From Pseudomonadota bacterium (GTDB taxonomy: Bacteria; Pseudomonadota; Gammaproteobacteria; Steroidobacterales; Steroidobacteraceae): DNA of 6,980 nt. The position numbers and the translations under genes are program-made. Where the stretch lies: contig JAKAFQ010000227.1 of assembly GCA_021817875.1 (NCBI GenBank), forward strand, positions 1 through 6,980. Direction: 5' to 3'. How positions within the stretch are numbered: position 1 is the first letter of the stretch; the number at the start of each line of letters is the position of its first letter. Positions 6,385-6,980 of the stretch are shown in pieces. Below the pieces are notes generated by a model that saw nothing but the letters and a program-made list of their open reading frames with translations, ran no database searches and was not told the DNA's origin.

Positions 6385-6412
6385 CTTGAATCCCGCCTGC
6401 CCGGCCCCATCG
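6385..6412 (+). promoter_or_regulatory. Sigma-32 (heat-shock) promoter candidate for trxC
   Basis: On the plus strand, CTTGAAT (6385-6391), a 13-bp spacer and CCCCATCG (6405-6412) match the RpoH pattern at six of seven -35 positions and at all but the last specified position of the -10 box. The expected start of transcription is about 6418-6420, at or next to the trxC ATG. Its -35 box is 9 bp from the -35 box of the divergent cbpA promoter, so the two are back to back. Confidence 0.72.
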
Positions 6413-6419
6413 AACCAAT

Positions 6420-6884
6420 ATGAACGCCGAAAAAAGCACTGCCGGCGCGCTGCTGGTGGCTTGTCCTCAGTGTCACTCCCTCGTCCGCGTGCCCGAGGCT
6501 CGTGCGGATGAGCACCCCAAGTGCCCGCGCTGCAAGGCGCCGGTGCTCACCGGTGAGCCGGTCTCCCTGGATCCCGCGGCATTTGCCGCTCACGTCGAGC
6601 GGGCCACCCTGCCGGTGCTGGTGGACTTCTGGGCGCCCTGGTGCGGCCCGTGCCGGATGATGGCGCCTGTCCTGGAGCGCACGGCGGCTCAACGCGCGAC
6701 GGCGCTTCGCGTGGCCAAAGTCAACACCGACGAGCAGCCGCAACTTGCCGGGCGCTTCGGGATACGCAGCATCCCGACGCTGATCCTGTTCCGCGCGGGG
6801 CGCGAGCTGGCCCGCCAGTCCGGCGCGGTGGATGCCACCACCCTCTCGAGCTGGCTCGATCGTGCGCTGAACCCGGGAATCTAG
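6420..6884 (+). CDS. trxC: Thioredoxin 2 (zinc-ribbon thioredoxin)
   Basis: A 154-residue cytoplasmic thioredoxin that reduces protein disulfides, with electrons from NADPH through thioredoxin reductase. The N-terminal extension is the zinc-binding module characteristic of TrxC: CPQC at 15-18 and CPRC at 35-38. The thioredoxin fold follows, with FWAPWCGPCRMMAP (active-site WCGPC at 74-78) and the cis-proline loop IRSIPT (Pro at 119). Length and order agree with E. coli TrxC, slightly longer than its 139 residues. The ATG at 6420 is the only start that keeps the whole zinc module. No Shine-Dalgarno precedes it, and the predicted promoter leaves essentially no leader, so leaderless translation is likely. 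In E. coli trxC responds to OxyR; here a heat-shock promoter is suggested instead. The gene is divergent from cbpA. Confidence 0.95.
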   Translation: MNAEKSTAGALLVACPQCHSLVRVPEARADEHPKCPRCKAPVLTGEPVSLDPAAFAAHVERATLPVLVDFWAPWCGPCRMMAPVLERTAAQRATALRVAKVNTDEQPQLAGRFGIRSIPTLILFRAGRELARQSGAVDATTLSSWLDRALNPGI

Positions 6885-6935
6885 CGTGAGTTTACTGACG
6901 CTCGCGTCTCCTTTGACGATCTAGGGTTTGCGAAG

Positions 6936-6954
6936 AGGCTGAATTTTAGCCTTT
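6936..6954 (+). terminator. Weak hairpin downstream of trxC
   Basis: AGGCT (6936-6940) and AGCCT (6948-6952) can pair around a 7-base AT-rich loop, with a G-T and an A-T pair possibly extending the stem, and only a short TTT after it. It lies about 50 bp past the trxC stop and could be a poor terminator. The rest of 6885-6980 shows no gene. Confidence 0.25.
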
Positions 6955-6980
6955 GGGATCGTGCGCCCATCTTGCGGCAC

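Noticed and set aside
6943..6948. Minus-strand TAAAAT resembling a -10 box near the right edge
   Set aside because: It is part of a small AT-rich hairpin loop, has no -35 partner, and no minus-strand gene lies to its left before trxC's antisense.

Overview
The window is a GC-rich stretch of bacterial chromosome carrying ordinary housekeeping and stress genes. The AhpC-type peroxiredoxin, zinc-ribbon thioredoxin 2, CbpA/CbpM pair, MltD-like transglycosylase and RpoH-style promoters all point to a high-GC gammaproteobacterium. I cannot name the genus. No insertion sequence, prophage, CRISPR array, rRNA or tRNA gene was found.

Layout: the left edge holds the N-terminal 174 codons of an MltD-like lytic transglycosylase on the minus strand. 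Next comes a non-coding stretch of about 640 bp (523-1160) with several inverted repeats and a strong plus-strand intrinsic terminator that has no visible gene in front of it. A 12-helix MFS transporter (minus) is divergent from an ahpC gene (plus). That ahpC is full length in every respect except for one extra base near position 2909, which breaks the frame. A DUF2459 lipoprotein gene (minus) is convergent with ahpC and divergent from a small EthD-domain gene (plus). A four-helix membrane protein of unknown function (plus) is convergent with the cbpA-cbpM operon (minus). The thioredoxin gene trxC (plus) is divergent from cbpA.

The best regulatory signal is the 119-bp gap between cbpA and trxC. 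It contains two back-to-back heat-shock (sigma-32, RpoH) promoter-like sequences, one facing each gene, each with a 13-bp spacer. The trxC promoter lies so close to the start codon that its mRNA would be leaderless or nearly so, and no Shine-Dalgarno sequence is visible there. The cbpA promoter overlaps the only upstream alternative cbpA start and so supports the start at 6300. Together these suggest a protein-folding and thiol-redox stress unit: a J-domain co-chaperone, its inhibitor CbpM, and thioredoxin 2 induced together. AhpC elsewhere in the window is also a thiol stress protein, but it is not physically part of this unit.
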